The notes: generated from the sequence alone by a model not told the origin. 64,000 bases of DNA from Meghimatium bilineatum (GCA_034231615.1 CM067302.1:14240990-14304989), one strand, 5' to 3'; counted from the stretch's first letter, positions 21,530 through 32,015 are shown. Numbers and translations: made by a program.

Positions 21530-21705
21530 AATCCGCTGAAGACGGATGTGTCGGGCCACTGGCGCAAATAAAACGGCGACACAACGCATTTACATTCTCT
21601 GGACTACATCCTGCTGGATATCTAGAATGTATCATGGTCCTGCTACAAGAGAGATCCAGCAGGAGCTTGAGAATGAACGCTGAAGAAGAAGAAGAAAATA
21701 TATTG
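21530..21705 (+). mobile_element. SINE-like family A, near full length
   Basis: From gctgaagacggatgtgtcgg through ggactacatcctgctgga to gaacgctgaagaagaagaag. The minus open frame over it is a shadow. Confidence 0.85.
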
Positions 21706-21740
21706 AAATAACAGAGACTGATACATTCAACCACTTAATG

Positions 21741-22180
21741 TTTGTTTGTTTGGCGTTTGCTCCATAATAATTAGGACTGATATTTGTGCGATTTCCATCA
21801 GAAGTGTAGTTATGTTGTGCCACCATTATGCGCCATGTAGGTCCAGCACAGCCAATTTCGCCATGCCTTGATATTTCAGGTGGGCTACCCTAGCCTGTCA
21901 AAGCCTACCTTTCTGAAAGAAATTAGGTCTCGGACCTAGGGACACAAATGGTGGTAATGGAAAGGTCTTCCTACATGAGGACCAGCTCACTGGTTGTGAA
22001 GCACCTCGTTGGAGGAAACACAAACAATGGGTGACCCAGGCAAACTATCAGCTCGTCTCGTGACATGTACTTCTCTGAGCAGAAGGCTCCTTCAATAGGC
22101 ATTGCACTAAGCTGAAACCTCCTGGGTATGAAAGAAAGCTCGGAGAAACCTCCCACCGCACATAAGAAGTAAGAGCTAAT
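21741..22180 (-). mobile_element. Family F element, 3' half
   Basis: The minus strand matches the tail of 26048-27248 in order: taggctttgacaggct, gggtagcccacc, caaggcatggcgaaat, ggcgcataatggtggcacaa, ending in a (AAAC)n tail (tgtttgtttgtttgg at the left). Confidence 0.8.
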
Positions 22181-22237
22181 CGCTTGCAATTCCTGGAGTT
22201 CAAGAAGAAGAAGAATAAACTAGCATACCCTACTTAC

Positions 22238-22447
22238 TCATATAACGACAATTTCATTGTATCAACATCAACTGAATGCAATATTTGTGGTATATTGGTA
22301 GATGAGGAAGACCCTGATGCAGGTGTCGGAAACAATCCAGGCCCCGGTGTTGGCAACAATCCAGACTTTGGTGTTGGAAACAGTCCTGAACCCGGAGCTG
22401 GCAATATTCCAAGGTTAACCATCGCTTCTGTCCTATCCACAAGATTT
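22238..22447 (-). CDS. TTC3: Exon L: GLFPTP-repeat segment
   Basis: 210 nt, starts and ends phase 2 (TATATGA|gtaagt). The acceptor is ttgaattatag. The middle is an 8-residue repeat (SGLFPTPK, SGLLPTPG, PGLFPTPA) coded by about four 24-bp units at 22322-22411. The end, VDVDTMKLSLYE, leads directly into the FFYRFL block of exon M. The repeat is low complexity and probably disordered. Confidence 0.83.
22322..22411 (-). repeat. 24-bp coding repeat in exon L
   Basis: Four units with ggtgttggaaacaatccag on the plus strand encode the 8-residue GLFPTPxS repeat on the minus strand. In frame. Confidence 0.88.
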
Positions 22448-22574
22448 CTATAATTCAATGAATGAAATGTCAAGAGTTAGCATAGTAAAGTGAAATTCAA
22501 GAATAAGTAAGCATAACAAACATCATAAAAACCTTAGATGACATTTGCATGAAAGCTATTACAGATCTTTGCAA

Positions 22575-23278
22575 TGACATATACATTAGCAATGACATAT
22601 ACATTACATGCTGTGTTTTGGAAAAGCGACATCAGTGTTGGAGTAAAAATCAAACTGTATAAGTCGCTGGTGCTTTCTGTTGTGTTGTATGGTTGTGAGA
22701 GTTGGACACTCACTGCAGACATGGAGAGAAGATTACAGGCTTTCGAGTACAAATGCTACAGACGAATTCTACGAATTTCTTATAGGGAACATAAGACCAA
22801 TGTGTACTTAAGAAATAAAGTAGAGATGTGTGCAGGTGTTCAGGAGCCATTCCTTTCAATAGTGAAATGACGAAAACTAGCATGGTTCGGACATGTATGC
22901 AGGCACGATTCCTTGTCAAAAACAATATTGCAGGGAACTGTCGAAGGTGGAAGAACCAGAGGAGGGCAAATAAAGGCATGGACAGACAACATCAAGGAAT
23001 GGACAGGGCAAGATATTTCCACACTCATCCGCATCGCTGAGTATAGAATTCGCTGGAGGACTCTGTGTGCTGAGGCATCCAATGTGGTACCCCTACGACC
23101 CTAAAGGGTTATGGGTTTATTTATATTGATTGATACATTAGCAATGACATATACATTAGCAATGACATATACATAGCAATGACATATACATTAGCAATGA
23201 CATATACATTAGCAATGACATATACATTAGCAATGACATATACATTAGCAATGACATATACATTAGCAATGACATATG
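22575..23278. repeat. 18-bp minisatellite split by a LINE
   Basis: The unit is attagcaatgacatatac. About two copies lie left of 22616 and about eight lie right of 23134. One unit at 23170 has lost tt. Confidence 0.93.
22617..23133 (+). mobile_element. LINE gamma 3' end inserted in the 18-bp array
   Basis: The frames read VKIKLYKSLVLSVVLYGCES, then YKCYRRILRISYREHKTN and ILQGTVEGGRTRGG, IKEWTGQD, and ASNVVPLRP before the stop. This is the classic C-terminus of an animal LINE. The tail is ttatattgattga. It is flanked by tacatta at 22610-22616 and 23134-23140, which fits a target-site duplication but could be the array itself. One frameshift is near 22870. Confidence 0.88.
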
Positions 23279-23503
23279 GCCACCATGACAAGATTATCCA
23301 CCATTTGGAAAAGCAGGATCACCACTCGTGTTAAGATTAACTTATGTAAATATTTTGTTCTGTCAATATTTTTATATGGCTGTGAGACCTTGACGCTAAC
23401 TGCGGACTTTAAAGCAGTTTGTCAAGAAGAGCGAAGAATCCAGGCGTGTGAAAACAAAACTGCCATAGACGTGTGTTGGATATCTGTTACAGAGAATATA
23501 TGA
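23279..23503 (+). mobile_element. LINE gamma fragment
   Basis: The frame reads KINLCKYFVLSIFLYGCETL, then ERRIQACENK. The same region as the start of the neighbouring copy, with a small insertion in the TADxERRIQ segment. Confidence 0.75.
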
Positions 23504-23507
23504 CTAG

Positions 23508-23690
23508 TGTGTGTGTGTGTGTCTATCTATCTATGTATCTATCTATGTATCTATCTATCTATATCTATTCGCTAAACCCTCTGTTGCCTTTCAGCGTCAG
23601 GGGTAGAAGAGTTTTCAGGAGATTGCCCTTGTGTGTGCTGAATATATTGTGAAATTTGTCACCTCTTTTATTTCGGTAGTCCATCATTTT
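23508..23690 (-). mobile_element. Family E retroposon with (TCTA)n microsatellite
   Basis: A gtgtgtgtgtgtgtg run, then tctatctatctatgtatcta repeats to 23568, then the family E body (gctaaaccctctgttgcctt, gtcaggggtagaagagtttt). Confidence 0.8.
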
Positions 23691-23877
23691 CAAGGTTGAC
23701 CTCTAGGTATGCCTTCACTGTATCTTTGTAGCATGTGTCTTATCACGACACAGATATCACGCGAACACCCGAGAACTATCGGCATTCCCTCATTCTGAAC
23801 ATGTTCTAACCATTGACATTGTGCAGTTGACAGTGTGAGAGTCCCAGGCCATAATCTAGCACTAATATGACGAGTTG

Positions 23878-24158
23878 TTGGTGCCTGTGTGTTGCCGGGC
23901 CCAAACGGGACCAAAGAATAGCAACAAAGTTTACCTTCCATACATGTTGTAAGAGGCAACTTAGGAAGTTATGGGATGGATTTGGCTGTCTCATCCCATA
24001 TATGGTCAGTGACCCATAATCATGCTGAAGTCGGATGTGCCAGGCCGAAAGGCACAGATATCGCAGCAATGCTGTAAACCATGACACAACGCATTCCGTT
24101 CTCCGGACTACATCCTGCTATTCTGCAGGAGTTTGAGAACCAACGCAGAAGAAGAAGA
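23878..24158 (+). mobile_element. SINE-like family B
   Basis: Contains gccgggcccaaacgggacca, catcccatatatggtcagtg and ggactacatcctgcta, ending gaagaagaagaatg. The minus open frames here are shadows. Confidence 0.83.
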
Positions 24159-24221
24159 ATGAGTTGTTGAGCAAGCAATAAAAAGTTATACATATATTAG
24201 CAATAACAACCCCATTGAGGC

Positions 24222-24420
24222 CAGCACTGTGAAGTGGTGATGGGGCTTAGTTCAGCATTAGGGGCTGGAAACTAAGACTGGTCGGGCAGTCCCACTTGAG
24301 CAGGACCACAGTCCTGCCCACGTAAGCAATGTGCTGAAGACGGAGGCAACCAGCCAAAAGGCGCACAATTAATCAGGATGCCATGCACAAAACACACAGT
24401 GAACAAAAGAAGAAGAAGTA
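24222..24420 (+). mobile_element. Dispersed repeat family G
   Basis: Matches 39138-39305 in order: ggcttag, ggctggaaactaaga, ctggtcggg, gcaggaccacagtcctgccc, gtgctgaagacgga, aggcgcac. Ends in agaagaagaag. Not otherwise recognised. Confidence 0.65.
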
Positions 24421-24459
24421 ATAACAAATACACAACAGGCCACATACCCAAATACCTTT

Positions 24460-24732
24460 CTTCTGCATTTGTTCTCACACTCCTGTAGATTAGCAGACTG
24501 TAGTCCGGAGAACATAGTGCACTGTGTCATGGTTTACATATTTGCTGCAATATCTGCACCTTTCACCTTAACAAATCCGACTTCAGGATGGCTTCTGCGC
24601 CACTTTAATCCATATGGGATTAAACAGCTAACTCAACCCCATAACTTTTTTAGTCACCTCTTGTGACATGCATGGAAGGTGAACAGTTTTGCTATTCTTT
24701 GCTCCCTGTTCTGACTCCAGCAGCACACAGGT
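24460..24732 (-). mobile_element. SINE-like family B
   Basis: Antisense copy: ttctcacactcctgtagatt, gtagtccggagaac, ttcaggatggctt, catggaaggtgaacag. Confidence 0.78.
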
Positions 24733-24739
24733 GGTCAAA

Positions 24740-24895
24740 ATAACTGAAGTACTTACACAAAATACCTGAAGTGCTTAACACAAAATAACTGAAGTACTTA
24801 CACAAAATACCTGAAGTGCTTAACACAAAATAACTGAAGTATTTACACAAAATACTTGAAGCATTTACACAAAATACCTGAAGTATTTACATAAA
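24740..24895. repeat. 23/24-bp minisatellite
   Basis: About seven copies of acacaaaatacctgaagtgc with variants (aataactgaagtac, aatacttgaagcat). Confidence 0.88.
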
Positions 24896-25002
24896 ACACG
24901 AGGTGGTCCTGTCTTAAAGTGAACACAAAGACTATGTGACTATTTGGTATGAAAAAAATTAGAGGCAACCGTATACAAAACAGACTAAATCAATGTTTCT
25001 TC

Positions 25003-25158
25003 TTCTTCAGCGTTCATTCTCAAACTCCTCTTTTGTAGCAGGGCAATGGCCCAACTAGATTTCCAGCAGGATGTACTCCAGAGAATGAAATTATGTTGCG
25101 TTGCTTATGTATTTGCACCATTGTCCAGACACATGAATCTTCAGCTGAAAAAACCCAA
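25003..25158 (-). mobile_element. SINE-like family A
   Basis: From ttcttcttcagcgttcattc to cacatgaatcttcagctgaa, antisense. Confidence 0.8.
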
Positions 25159-25281
25159 TGTTTCGACCAGAAAGTCTTTATGTCCATTTTATCAGAAAGT
25201 CTGTAGACCTGAAGACATCAATTAAGACAAGAATTCACAAGGACCTAAAAAACATAATGCTGAAATACAAAGACCACATAC

Positions 25282-25409
25282 CCATCATCATCTAGAGCAT
25301 TTACACCATATCTCAATTTATCCTCATCTCCTATGAACTGGAAGTCCACATTCAGAAACTGTTTTTGTTTTTTGTCTTTTTTCTTCACTTTATTGATCTT
25401 CTGTTTTCC
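25282..25409 (-). CDS. TTC3: Exon K: lysine-rich segment
   Basis: 128 nt, starts phase 0 and ends phase 2 (GATGATGATGG|gtatgt). The acceptor is gtgtctgcag. The peptide opens GKQKINKVKKKDKKQKQFLN, a polybasic helix or nuclear-localisation-like run, then an acidic end (ALDDDG). The K-rich run after the zinc-like block fits, from memory, the middle of TTC3. Confidence 0.82.
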
Positions 25410-25504
25410 CTGCAGACACAGACATTTGTGTAGTTTATAGTTTACTATATAAGCTCAGTGTGATCTATAGTCTGAGTATGGCATATTAGGTTTATAGTTT
25501 AAAT

Positions 25505-27480
25505 CTGGATGATATTCCTCATTTATAAGCAGTCTTGCTTTATACGTTAGGTCTGGCTACTAGACAGTCTTGTTTTATAGGTTAGGTCTGGCTACTAGAC
25601 AGTCTTGTTTTATAGGTTAGGTCTGGCTATTAGACAGTCTGGTTTTATAAGTTAGGTCTGGTTTTATACGTTAGGTCTGGCTACTAGACAGTAAGTGTTT
25701 TATAGGTTAGGTCTTGCTACTAGACAGTCTGGTTTAATAAGTTAGGTCTTGTTTTATAGGTTAGGTCTGGCTACTAGAATCTTATTTTATAGTGTAGGTC
25801 TGGTTTTATACATTAGGTCTGGCTACTAGGCAGTCTTGTTTTATAGGTTAGGTCTGGCTACTAGACAGTCTGGTTTTATAAGTTAGGTCTTGTTTTATAG
25901 GTTAGGTCTGGCTATTAGACAGTCTTGTTTTATAGGTTAGGTCTGGCTACTAGACAGTCTTGTTTTATAGGTTAGGTCTGGCTACTAGACAATCTTGTTT
26001 TATAGGTTAGGTCTGGCTACTAGACAGTCTTGTTTTATAGGTTAGGTGAGTGCAAAGGGAACGCATTGCTCTAGGCGGACCCAGGGTTAGCAGATAACCA
26101 AGATCCCAAATGTACCTCCACGCGGTGCACCCTGGAAACAGAAATACAGCAGCTCGAGCTGATTCTGGCCAAATCATTTGGGGATCGTGTCCGAGAATGT
26201 GGAGGTAGCAGATGGAAAGAGATTTGACTGCACAAGAGACAGACAATATCTCTGACACCACCAGCATCACCACATATAGCGACACTGTCGACATACAGTG
26301 AAGCAGGTCAGTCCAGTCCGAACATTGGAGGGGCGGCCAATGTAAAATGCACGTAAAGATAGATGCATGGCGAGAGACAAATAGATTTCATACCGAGTAC
26401 AATGAAACAATGAAAGGGCAGAACAGCGCTAGAGGGCAGCGCGAACTGCAAAAAGAAAGTGAAAAGTCCCTAGGAAAGGGGAACTACAAGCTCCTGTGTT
26501 CCTTACAGGCAGAGACCCAGACCCATTCATTGGCGTTTGATAAAGCAAGAAGACCTAATCCAACTCTAATGTCGAGCCTTCCTAAACCGGAAATATGCTC
26601 GCGAAGAGAAAGGGTTCCGTACTCTATGCGCTCAGGCACAAAAGGGACAACGATTTAGCCCTGGCCCAACTCTACTGCCAAGTTTTCCTACACCGGAAAT
26701 ACACTTGAAGAGAGAAATGGTTCAGTACCTGATGGGCTCAGGCGCTATTGGGACAAGGACGCTCAGCTCGAGAACGCCTTGCTCTCAAACGCGTGGTGTG
26801 AGACTCGAACTTGGACAAGGGGTACACGATGTCGGTGAATGACACCTCGGCTAAGAGGGCGAAAGAGCCAGGGTCCAACTCCTCTGATGAGTTCTTCCCC
26901 TTAAGGAACCAGGCTCACGGATGAGAAACGGTTCAGTACCCAATGGGCACAGGCACAGCACATCCAATTAAACGAGGCAAGTTCATAGACAGTGGAACAC
27001 CTTGTTCGAGTCAGACGAGAGCAAAAAATCGTCTGGGCGAAGAGTCTCCACTACGCGTGCCTGGAGACAGATATAGAGGCTGTCACAGGCTAAGGGTAGC
27101 CCACCCAAATTGTCAAGGCATGCCGAAATCGGATGTGCTAGGCCTACAAGGCGCATAACGGTGGCACAACATAATCACGCTCCCGGCGGAAATCGCACGG
27201 ATATCCGTGATGGTTACAATTGAGCGAACGAAAAACAAACAAACAAACATAGGTTAGGTCTGGCTACTACAGTCTTATTTTATAGTGTAGGTCTGGTTTT
27301 ATAGATTATGTCTGGCTACTAGACAGACGTGTTTTATAGGTTAGGTCTGGCTACTAGACAGTTTGTTGCATTGGGTAGGTCTGGCTACTAGACAGTCTTG
27401 TTTTATAGGTTAGATTTGGTTACTAGACAGTTTGTTGTATAGGGTAGATCTGGTTACTAGACAGTCTAGTTTGTACTGAG
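25505..27480. repeat. 35-bp minisatellite split by a 1.2-kb insertion
   Basis: The unit has ttataggttaggtctggcta and ctagacagtcttg. About 16 units lie left of 26047 and about six diverged units lie right of 27249. Shorter internal variants (gttaggtctggttttatacg) are mixed in. Confidence 0.93.
26048..27248 (+). mobile_element. Family F element, 1.2 kb, GC-rich, (AAAC)n tail
   Basis: Flanked by ataggttaggt at 26037-26047 and 27249-27259. The head is gtgcaaagggaacgcattgc and cccagggttagcagataacc. Inside are about three diverged copies of a segment with aaccggaaatatgctcgcga, ggttcagtacc and gggcacaggca-type text. The tail is gaacgaaaaacaaacaaaca. No convincing coding region: the 103-codon frame at 26347 has no recognisable motif. 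Non-autonomous retroposon is the best guess. The head recurs at 27695-27835 and the tail at 21741-22180. Confidence 0.78.
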
Positions 27481-27487
27481 TATAATT

Positions 27488-27530
27488 ATCATAAAATCCA
27501 TAACCCTTCAGGGTCATAGGGTTGTCACTC
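27488..27530 (-). mobile_element. LINE gamma 3' tail remnant
   Basis: ccataacccttcagggtcat is the reverse complement of the gamma terminus (gaccctaaagggttatggg). Confidence 0.6.
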
Positions 27531-27692
27531 TGAAAATATCAACAGAAAAATTATGTAATGCCTCGAGCTGTTCTAAGTGTGGAGTGTGAAGAATCTTAAT
27601 CCTACTCCATATTTAATATTATCAATCCATATTTTCTTATGACCTATGTAAGGAGTATTGCAACAAAGTACATAACACAATAATAACATCAG

Positions 27693-27840
27693 CAGGGGTG
27701 CAAAGGTTTTCGCACTGCTCTTGTGTGTACCCAGGGTTAACAGATAACCAATATCTAAAAGTACCTACTCGTGGTGCACCCAAAAATAGAAATACAGCTG
27801 CTCTTGTTGTATCCATGGGACATACCTTTACTTTTATATC
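27693..27840 (+). mobile_element. Family F head fragment
   Basis: Matches 26050-26150: ggggtgcaaagg, acccagggttaacagataac, gtggtgcaccc, aaatagaaatacagctgctc. Confidence 0.72.
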
Positions 27841-27896
27841 AAAATTAATAATAACAATTTATAATAAAAGTATGGTTTATATACAAACTGATTTTA

Positions 27897-28240
27897 TATT
27901 GAAAGTCTGGGTTATAATAAGTCTGGGTTATATTGAAAGTCTGGGTTATATTGAAAGTCTGGGTTATATTGAAAGTCTGGGTTATATTGAAAGTCTGGGT
28001 TATATTGAAAGTCCGGGTTATATTGAAAGTCTGGGTTATATTGAAAGTCTGGGTTATATTGAAAGTCTGGGTTATATTGAAAGTCTGGGTTATATTGAAA
28101 GTCTGGGTTATATTGAAAGTCTGGGTTATATTGAAAGTCTGGGTTATATTGAAAGTCTGGGTTATATTGAAAGTCCGGGTTATATTGAAAGTCTGGGTTA
28201 TATTGAAAGTCTGGGTTATATTGAAAGTCTAGTTTATATA
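27897..28240. repeat. 18-bp minisatellite
   Basis: About 18 copies of attgaaagtctgggttat, with ccgggttat variants. It is open in three frames on both strands (SLGYIE, ILKVWV, NPDFQY), an effect of the unit. Confidence 0.95.
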
Positions 28241-28296
28241 AAAAATCTTGTTTAAAATGCACAATCAAAAGTTAATCTCCACATTAGGAGTCTTAC

Positions 28297-28370
28297 CTCA
28301 ACTAGTACCTCCGATTCATCTTTTCGCAGAAGAGTTCCAGATCTATCTATTTTTATATTGGCTTCTTCAT
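28297..28370 (-). CDS. TTC3: Exon J: charged linker
   Basis: 74 nt, starts phase 1 and ends phase 0 (GAG|gtaaga, a strong donor). The acceptor is gtttttgacag. The peptide DEEANIKIDRSGTLLRKDES is charged and without a recognisable domain. The exon is supported by both splice sites and by the phase link between I and K. An 18-bp minisatellite starts about 60 nt beyond the donor. Confidence 0.78.
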
Positions 28371-28509
28371 CTGTCAAAAACAAATTTAGCACACATTCTT
28401 AACAAAAATTACATTAAAGTCTACGAAACAGTCTGAAAGTAAACATTAATAGTGAGAAAATAAACTTGTAATGAAACATTACATTCTGCAGGTCGCCAAC
28501 AGTAGGATT

Positions 28510-28790
28510 CTAAATATTTGTGGCTGAAAATATTTAACGGCTGTGAACTACAAACAAATATTTTATCACCAAGCCTATTTAACATCAACACAGAGAATAT
28601 TTTTAAACATAAAGAAGAAATGCCACGACTCAAGAACAGTAGGAAAATAATAAACAACTTGAGATATGCAGACGAAACTGTCCGTTTAGCAAAAAGTGAA
28701 CATGAACTACAAAGACTAATAGATCAAATAGATAAATTAAGTAAAGAATATGGACTGGATAAAGTAAAGTTAACCCATAGCAATTATTAA
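28510..28790 (+). mobile_element. LINE alpha reverse-transcriptase core fragment
   Basis: The frame reads LSPSLFNINTENIF, then INNLRYADETVRLAKSEHEL. This is motif B-C of a non-LTR reverse transcriptase with YADE in place of the catalytic YADD, so it is inactive. It continues beyond the SINE at 29015. Confidence 0.82.
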
Positions 28791-28796
28791 TGCTGT

Positions 28797-28997
28797 AGGC
28801 GTGTGAGATGTTAGCAATCTCACATTTCAGTGGCTCAGCTTTATGAGGGCAGTAGCCATCTCCTCTCCCTTGCAGTCTTTGCTTCCAGGATTAACCCAGT
28901 AACCAATTAAGGCTTGAATGACGCGGAAGCCGTTGCAATCTGAAAAACATTTCTGTTTCAACTGGGGAATGAACCCAGGACCACTCGTATATGTAGA
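28797..28997 (-). mobile_element. tRNA-derived SINE C inserted in LINE alpha
   Basis: Antisense copy: the left end is tgctgtaggcgtgtgagatg and the right end, tggggaatgaacccaggacc, carries box B. It interrupts LINE alpha, whose reading resumes at about 29015. Confidence 0.82.
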
Positions 28998-29014
28998 TTT
29001 ATTAGATATAAGCA

Positions 29015-29690
29015 ATCAAAAAACAAAAACCAAGATAATCAGCAAAATTGCAGAACAGGTGCTAAACATAAAAATAACGGAGAGATAATACAAGAACATT
29101 ACCAATATCTTGGACACATAGTCACAAATGATGGCAGATGTGAAACAGAAGTCAAAAGGAGAATAGGAATAGCTAAAAGTACTTTCAATGACATGAGGAA
29201 AATATTAATATCTAAACAAATTACAAACAAGTTAAAAATGAGAATTATAAAATTCTACATCTATTCTATATTAATGTATGGCTCAGAAACATGGACAATA
29301 AACCAACAACTAGAAGACAGAATTGATGCCTTTGAGAGTTGGATATATGGATATATTGAAGAATAAAGTTTCTGGAAAGAGAAGAAAACAAACAAAGAGA
29401 TTCTAACAACACTTCATATGAAAAAAATCAAAAGTAATAAATATTAAACCAAATAAAATATTTTGGACATATTAAAAGACCTTGTTGAAGAAATTACTTG
29501 AAGGTAAAGTTCAGGGAAGGCAAGCAAGAGATAGGCAGAGATACAAGTGGGAGAGTAACATCACAAGATGGACAGGTTACAGTCTGACAGGGTGCACCAC
29601 TAAGGCAAGAGACAGGGGATGTTGGAGGTCCGTTGCAACTAGCCTTCGTTCCAATACAGCACTTAATGATTGAATGAATACACTACAAAG
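29015..29690 (+). mobile_element. LINE alpha C-terminal part
   Basis: Frames contain YQYLGHIVTNDGRC, then RRIGIAKSTFNDMRKIL and KFYIYSILMYGSETWTINQ, with frame changes. The 3' end includes RDRGCWRSVATSLRS. Decayed. Confidence 0.82.
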
Positions 29691-29695
29691 AATAC

Positions 29696-29832
29696 CTATC
29701 TGTGGTTGAAAAGATTGAGCGGCTGTGGTCTCCTCTTTATCCTCACTGTTTGCCTCGTTTAAGACTTTGGCTTCCAGCCTTTTCTCCATCTTCAGCATCT
29801 TCCTTTGCAACTTTTTCTCAATCTTGAACTGG
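29696..29832 (-). CDS. TTC3: Exon I: basic coiled coil
   Basis: 137 nt, starts phase 2 and ends phase 1 (CAGATAG|gtattc, a moderate donor). The acceptor is aaaacttcag. The peptide begins SQFKIEKKLQRKMLKMEKRL, a heptad-like Lys/Glu coiled coil, followed by an acidic stretch NEANSEDKEETT. This frame is the only one consistent with exons H and J. Confidence 0.8.
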
Positions 29833-29839
29833 CTGAAGT

Positions 29840-30279
29840 TTTTACAGAAAAACAAGAAAGTAAAAATTATAATAAATATCTACCAAGATTTATAACTCTA
29901 AACACTGGGGGAAAATAGAAACTTAATTTGTATAACTGTTGCCAGATACTTAGATCAGTTTATGGTCAAATTTCAAATAAAAAAGACCAAATTCCTATAG
30001 GACCTACTATGTTTAAAAAAACAATTTATTGAAAACATAATAGCATTTTTGAATTTGGTGAAATACAATGAGCTGGATTAACTGCATCTTGGAGATTAAG
30101 TTGAATTTTTGTTCTTGATTGTGTTTTGACAGCAGTCACAAAATAATTCTACCAACTATGCTACATGTTTTCATAAAAAAAAACAGAATTTTCATAAAAG
30201 AACAAGAAATACAAGAAAATATAATAAATATTAAAATAATATATAAATTGATCAAAATGTAAAAATGGCTAAAATGTGT
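29840..30279. other. AT-rich intron sequence
   Basis: Nothing recognised apart from A-rich runs. Confidence 0.4.
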
Positions 30280-30294
30280 GGAAAAAAATATGTT

Positions 30295-30362
30295 AGTAAA
30301 TCAAGTCAATCAGTCCGTCGTTCAATTAGTAAATCAAGTCAATCAGTCCGTCGTTCATCTAC
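30295..30362. repeat. Two-copy ~33-bp direct repeat
   Basis: agtaaatcaagtcaatcagt, with ccgtcgttca following, occurs twice. A minisatellite in its first step. Confidence 0.85.
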
Positions 30363-30689
30363 CAATCATGATCTTATCTTAATCATGATCAAACTAAGTA
30401 CTTTACAAATCTTTGGGTAAAAAGCCACAGACGATGATTTTCTATATATCTATATCCTCAGCTTCAAGGCCACACAAAGAAATGGTTGGAAAGGGATAAA
30501 AGATCTCTTAGTTCAATATACAACAGTCTCTTTGGAAGATGCAGGTCTGGCAACTTTACATTCCTTTCTATCCCATCTCCAGTATACAGCCATTACTCTC
30601 CTTACTGGAAGATACAGGTCTGGCATTCTGTATGCTCCTTTCTAGGTATGAGGGGGTTCAACTTTCTAACTAGCAAATGGAGCATGACA

Positions 30690-30960
30690 TGCTTTTGTCA
30701 GAATCATCCAGTGTGACACAGCAACACCAGCTAAAGATGTTAGCACTGCAGAGAAGCATCAAAACTCAGAGACCTAGAGAAAGTGTGTTGTATGAAAAGA
30801 TAGAAAAAACAAGCACACAAACACCCAATTCTGATCATATGTGTCCCAAATATGGCAGGAGATTATACGCAAGGATTAGATTCCTCAGTCCTTTCCGCAC
30901 ACACCAGAGAGATGCAAGTCTGAAAATTGTTACTTTGTTACTTCTATTGGTTGTCTTGAA
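30690..30960 (+). mobile_element. Probable LINE C-terminal zinc-finger tail
   Basis: The frame reads MCPKYGRRLYARIRFLSPFR then THQRD. It resembles the CxxCGRxxxxRIGLxxHxRxH tail at the end of many LINE proteins, with the second Cys replaced by Tyr. The sequence before it (30480-30690) is unassigned. Confidence 0.5.
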
Positions 30961-30999
30961 ATTGCACGCCACCAACAACTGCGAGCAACTTGCACTTAC

Positions 31000-31115
31000 T
31001 TCCTATATGCAGTGGTGTGTTTTCTGAGCTTTCTTTCATACCCAGGAGACTTCAGCTTTCGACTTAGTGCAATGCTTACTCTTCAAGCCTTCTACTCAGA
31101 GGGGGTAATGCCACC
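31000..31115 (+). mobile_element. Family F internal fragment
   Basis: gagctttctttcatacccag and tagtgcaatgc match the minus-strand F copy around 22085-22150. Confidence 0.6.
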
Positions 31116-31137
31116 AGCTAAAAATAATATATTGAAT

Positions 31138-31580
31138 TAATATTCCGGTGCTATCATATGGATGTGAGAGCTGGAGAAGCTTTTTATCTTCAGAAAAGAA
31201 ATTACTGAGTTTCCAGAACAAATGTCTTCGTAGGATAACTAACACCCATTGGAGTGAATTCAAATCGAATGATAAAATCAGAGAAGAGACACAACAAAAT
31301 TTCATCACAGATGTTATCAGAAAACGCCGTTGGTCCTACATCGGACATATATTCTACGCGTAGACATCAACAGAATACACCACCAATCTCTTGAATGGAT
31401 ACCTACAGGTAAAAGAGCCAGGGGTAGGCCAAAATAAACACTCAGAAGAACAATACTTAGAGAAAGTAAAACAACCAATATTCATACTATTCAAGAACTG
31501 CACAGAATAGCTTTGAACAGAAAGAATTGGAGAGATCTAACCTCTGCCCTATGCGCTAATTTCAGCGCAAAAGGAAAATG
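31138..31580 (+). mobile_element. LINE delta 3' end
   Basis: The frames read VLSYGCESWRSFLSSEKKLL, then NKCLRRITNTHWSEF, then SLEWIPTGKRARGRPK, RIALNRKNWRDLTSALCANF. This is the typical W-x-P-x-GKRxRGRPK terminus. Interrupted by stops. Confidence 0.85.
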
Positions 31581-31869
31581 AATGAATGAACTGAATTAAA
31601 CATAGCCATGATGACTTTATCAAAAATATCTGTATCAAATAACCAAGACACATGGGAATATCTGAAACAAAAAACAACAGGAGAGGGCTGCAGTAACACA
31701 AGTTGAAAATGATACCAATAGAGAGGGATAAACAATACAATTTCATGAAATCTAATTAATAGTGATAAATATAAAAAATTAATGTTAAAAACAAAAACAT
31801 TTACGATGCTCTAGGCAATGGTCCTTTGACAAGACACATTAAAGCAGAACAAAAATTCTAATATTTCCA

Positions 31870-32015
31870 ACACAGACAGATATGTTGGGTCATGGGCACA
31901 AATAAAACAGTAACACAATACATTTCCATTCTCTGGAGTATATCCAACTGGAAATCTTGTAGGACCAGTGTCCTGTTACAAGAGAAAACCAGCGGAATTT
32001 TGAGAATACAGGTGA
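31870..32015 (+). mobile_element. SINE-like family A, decayed
   Basis: gggcacaaataaaacagtaa, tccattctctggagtatatc and aggaccagtgtcctgttaca in order. Confidence 0.72.

Noticed and set aside
22710-23082. Minus-strand open frames of 80-89 codons
   Set aside because: They are antisense shadows of the LINE gamma reading frame. The same shadow appears at 16641-17049 where that LINE is inverted.
26347-26658. 103-codon plus-strand gene in the GC-rich island
   Set aside because: It lies inside the family F retroposon and shows no motif. GC-rich DNA has few stops by composition.
27698-28268. Repeat proteins SLGYIE / NPDFQY
   Set aside because: An 18-bp tandem repeat open in several frames of both strands. 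No splice or start context.
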